DNA of 64,000 nt. Source: JBNLAN01 sp050302175 (GTDB lineage: Bacteria > Pseudomonadota > Zetaproteobacteria > Mariprofundales > Mariprofundaceae). The DNA lies in the NCBI GenBank assembly GCA_050302175.1, contig JBNLAN010000035.1, positions 1 to 64,000 on the forward strand, read 5' to 3'. A model generated the notes under the pieces. It was not told where the DNA came from. It searched no databases and saw only the letters and a program-made list of their open reading frames with translations. The position numbers and the translations under genes are program-made. This document shows positions 62,797 to 64,000 of the stretch, in pieces; within the stretch, counting starts at the first letter, position 1, and each line of letters starts with the position of its first letter.

Positions 62797-64000
62797 ATGC
62801 ATGCATATCCTCGATGGAAACTCTGGCTGATCCTGATTGTACTCGCCGTTTCGGTGATGGGAGCACTGCCCAATTTCGTAACGCCTCCCGGCTGGTGGCC
62901 CTCTTCTCAACCGTTGAGTCTTGGCCTCGATTTGAAGGGCGGTATCCATCTGGTACTGGATGTGGATGTCGACAAGGCAGTAGAGCACAGTGTCGAAGAA
63001 GATGTCGCCACAATTCGTCAGGCCCTGCGCAAAGAGAAAATCCGCTACAAAAACATCGATGCCAAAGGCTTCAGGCTTACGGTTACTCTCTTTGATCAGG
63101 CCGATAGTGCCGAAGCTATCAAACAGCTCAAGGAGACACTCTCCCCCTATGACAACGCCTCACCGGCGGCCGGAGTCCTGACTTACACGCTCAAGGAGCA
63201 AGAGGCCGAAGAGATTCGTAAGTTCGCCATCGACCAGGCGATCGAAGTGGTACGCAACCGCATCGATGCACTCGGCACCACCGAGCCGGTGATTGTAAAA
63301 CAGGGTGCCACCCGCATTCTGGTGCAAATTCCGGGCTATGAAGACTCCGCCCGGGCCAAGAGCATCATCGGCCGCACAGCACTGCTTGAATTCAAACTGG
63401 TGGATGAGGATGGCGATCTGAACAAGGCGCTGGCTGGCAGCGTCCCTCCCGGCGACATCATCATGTATGGCAAAACCGAGGGACGTGGCGGCCAGAGCTT
63501 CCAGCAGCCCTACCTGCTGAAGAGCCGCACCGAGCTTTCGGGCTCTGAGATAGCCGATGCCCGGGTCTCCATCGATTCGCTTTACAATGAATATGCGGTG
63601 ACACTGAAGTTCAATAGCAAGGGCGCGCATATTTTTGACCGCCTCACCAAGGAACATGTCAATGATCGCTTCGCCATTATTCTCGAAGGCGTAGTGCACT
63701 CCGCTCCTGAGATCAAGGAGCGCATCTCCGGCGGCACTGCCCAGATCACCGGCAACTTCACCCCGCAGGAGGCGCGCGACCTCGCCATTGTGCTGCGAGC
63801 AGGCGCCATGCCCGCCCCGGCCAAAGTGGTGGAAGAGCGCTCCATCGGCCCAAGCCTTGGGCAGGATTCTATCGACCAGGGCATCAACTCCACCATCTTC
63901 GGCATGATTCTGGTGCTGGTCTTCATGGTGATCTACTACCGCATGTTCGGCATCGTCGCCAACGTAGCACTGCTGTTCAATATGCTGCTGATCCTGGCCG
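62797..64000 (+). CDS. secD: Protein translocase subunit SecD, 3' end missing
   Basis: The first 401 codons of SecD, cut by the window end. Visible are an N-terminal span (residues 8-28), LGLDLKGGIHLVLDVDVDKA, the periplasmic P1 domain (RNRIDALGTTEPVIVKQG, RTALLEFKLVDE) and the start of the RND-like membrane domain (SIGPSLGQDSIDQG, FGMILVLVFMVIYYRMFG). SecD works with SecF to help release secreted proteins on the periplasmic side, driven by the proton gradient. AAGGAA precedes the ATG. Confidence 0.96.
   Translation, partial: MHAYPRWKLWLILIVLAVSVMGALPNFVTPPGWWPSSQPLSLGLDLKGGIHLVLDVDVDKAVEHSVEEDVATIRQALRKEKIRYKNIDAKGFRLTVTLFDQADSAEAIKQLKETLSPYDNASPAAGVLTYTLKEQEAEEIRKFAIDQAIEVVRNRIDALGTTEPVIVKQGATRILVQIPGYEDSARAKSIIGRTALLEFKLVDEDGDLNKALAGSVPPGDIIMYGKTEGRGGQSFQQPYLLKSRTELSGSEIADARVSIDSLYNEYAVTLKFNSKGAHIFDRLTKEHVNDRFAIILEGVVHSAPEIKERISGGTAQITGNFTPQEARDLAIVLRAGAMPAPAKVVEERSIGPSLGQDSIDQGINSTIFGMILVLVFMVIYYRMFGIVANVALLFNMLLILA

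Overview
The window is about 64 kb of chromosomal core sequence from a Gram-negative proteobacterium. It holds long, compact lipid A, fatty acid and translation operons, many of them with overlapping stop and start codons. Together with type IV pilus ATPases, LpxI in place of LpxH, and a PAS/receiver-rich sensory repertoire, this fits a Zetaproteobacteria-like (Mariprofundus-type) organism. That placement is an inference from gene content and order; no 16S or marker search was possible. I see no tRNA, rRNA, CRISPR array, transposase or integrase.

Layout. 1-4.3 kb: an A+T-rich secreted orphan, an alpha/beta hydrolase overlapping an ArsC/Spx-like protein, a 64-residue SAP/Rho-N-like protein with a Cys cluster, a RibD_C reductase and a CPA2 antiporter. 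4.3-12.8 kb: two very large minus-strand genes, a FAD/Fe-S oxidoreductase (DUF3683 type) and a CheB-CheR-PAS-kinase-receiver fusion. 13-19 kb: an aspartate-type aminotransferase overlapped by a short CTG-initiated [2Fe-2S] ferredoxin-like frame and a membrane protein, then rlmE, a lipoprotein with Asp-boxes, an ABC-2 exporter and erpA. 19.1-22.5 kb: three tandem PilT/PilU-family ATPases.

22.5-30.9 kb (minus): yceD-rpmF-plsX-fabH-fabD-fabG-acpP-fabF, closed by a strong terminator, then pabB and a plsC-like gene. 30.9-45.5 kb (minus): rpsB-tsf-pyrH-frr-uppS-cdsA-dxr-rseP-bamA-ompH-lpxD-fabZ-lpxA-lpxI-lpxB, joining translation, UMP supply, isoprenoid/undecaprenyl and phospholipid precursors, outer-membrane protein assembly and lipid A synthesis. 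45.6-49 kb: mtgA, a small Cys-containing protein, a Bcr/CflA-type transporter, and an A+T-rich orphan with its own promoter. 49-55.9 kb (minus): def-fmt-rsmB-mutL-miaA-hflX with almost no intergenic bases. 55.9-61.1 kb (minus): a TonB-dependent receptor, a YfiR/DUF4154-like periplasmic protein and a membrane hybrid histidine kinase, which look like one signalling locus. 61.2-64 kb (plus): tgt-yajC-secD, with secD running off the end.

Weak start codons (GTG, TTG, one probable CTG) are frequent and were chosen here from Shine-Dalgarno position, overlap with the upstream stop, and where family homology begins. The least explained items are the orphan at 48.1-49.0 kb, the TonB/YfiR/kinase locus, the CTG-started ferredoxin-like frame, the third PilT paralogue and the long Ala/Glu/Lys tail on ribosomal protein S2.
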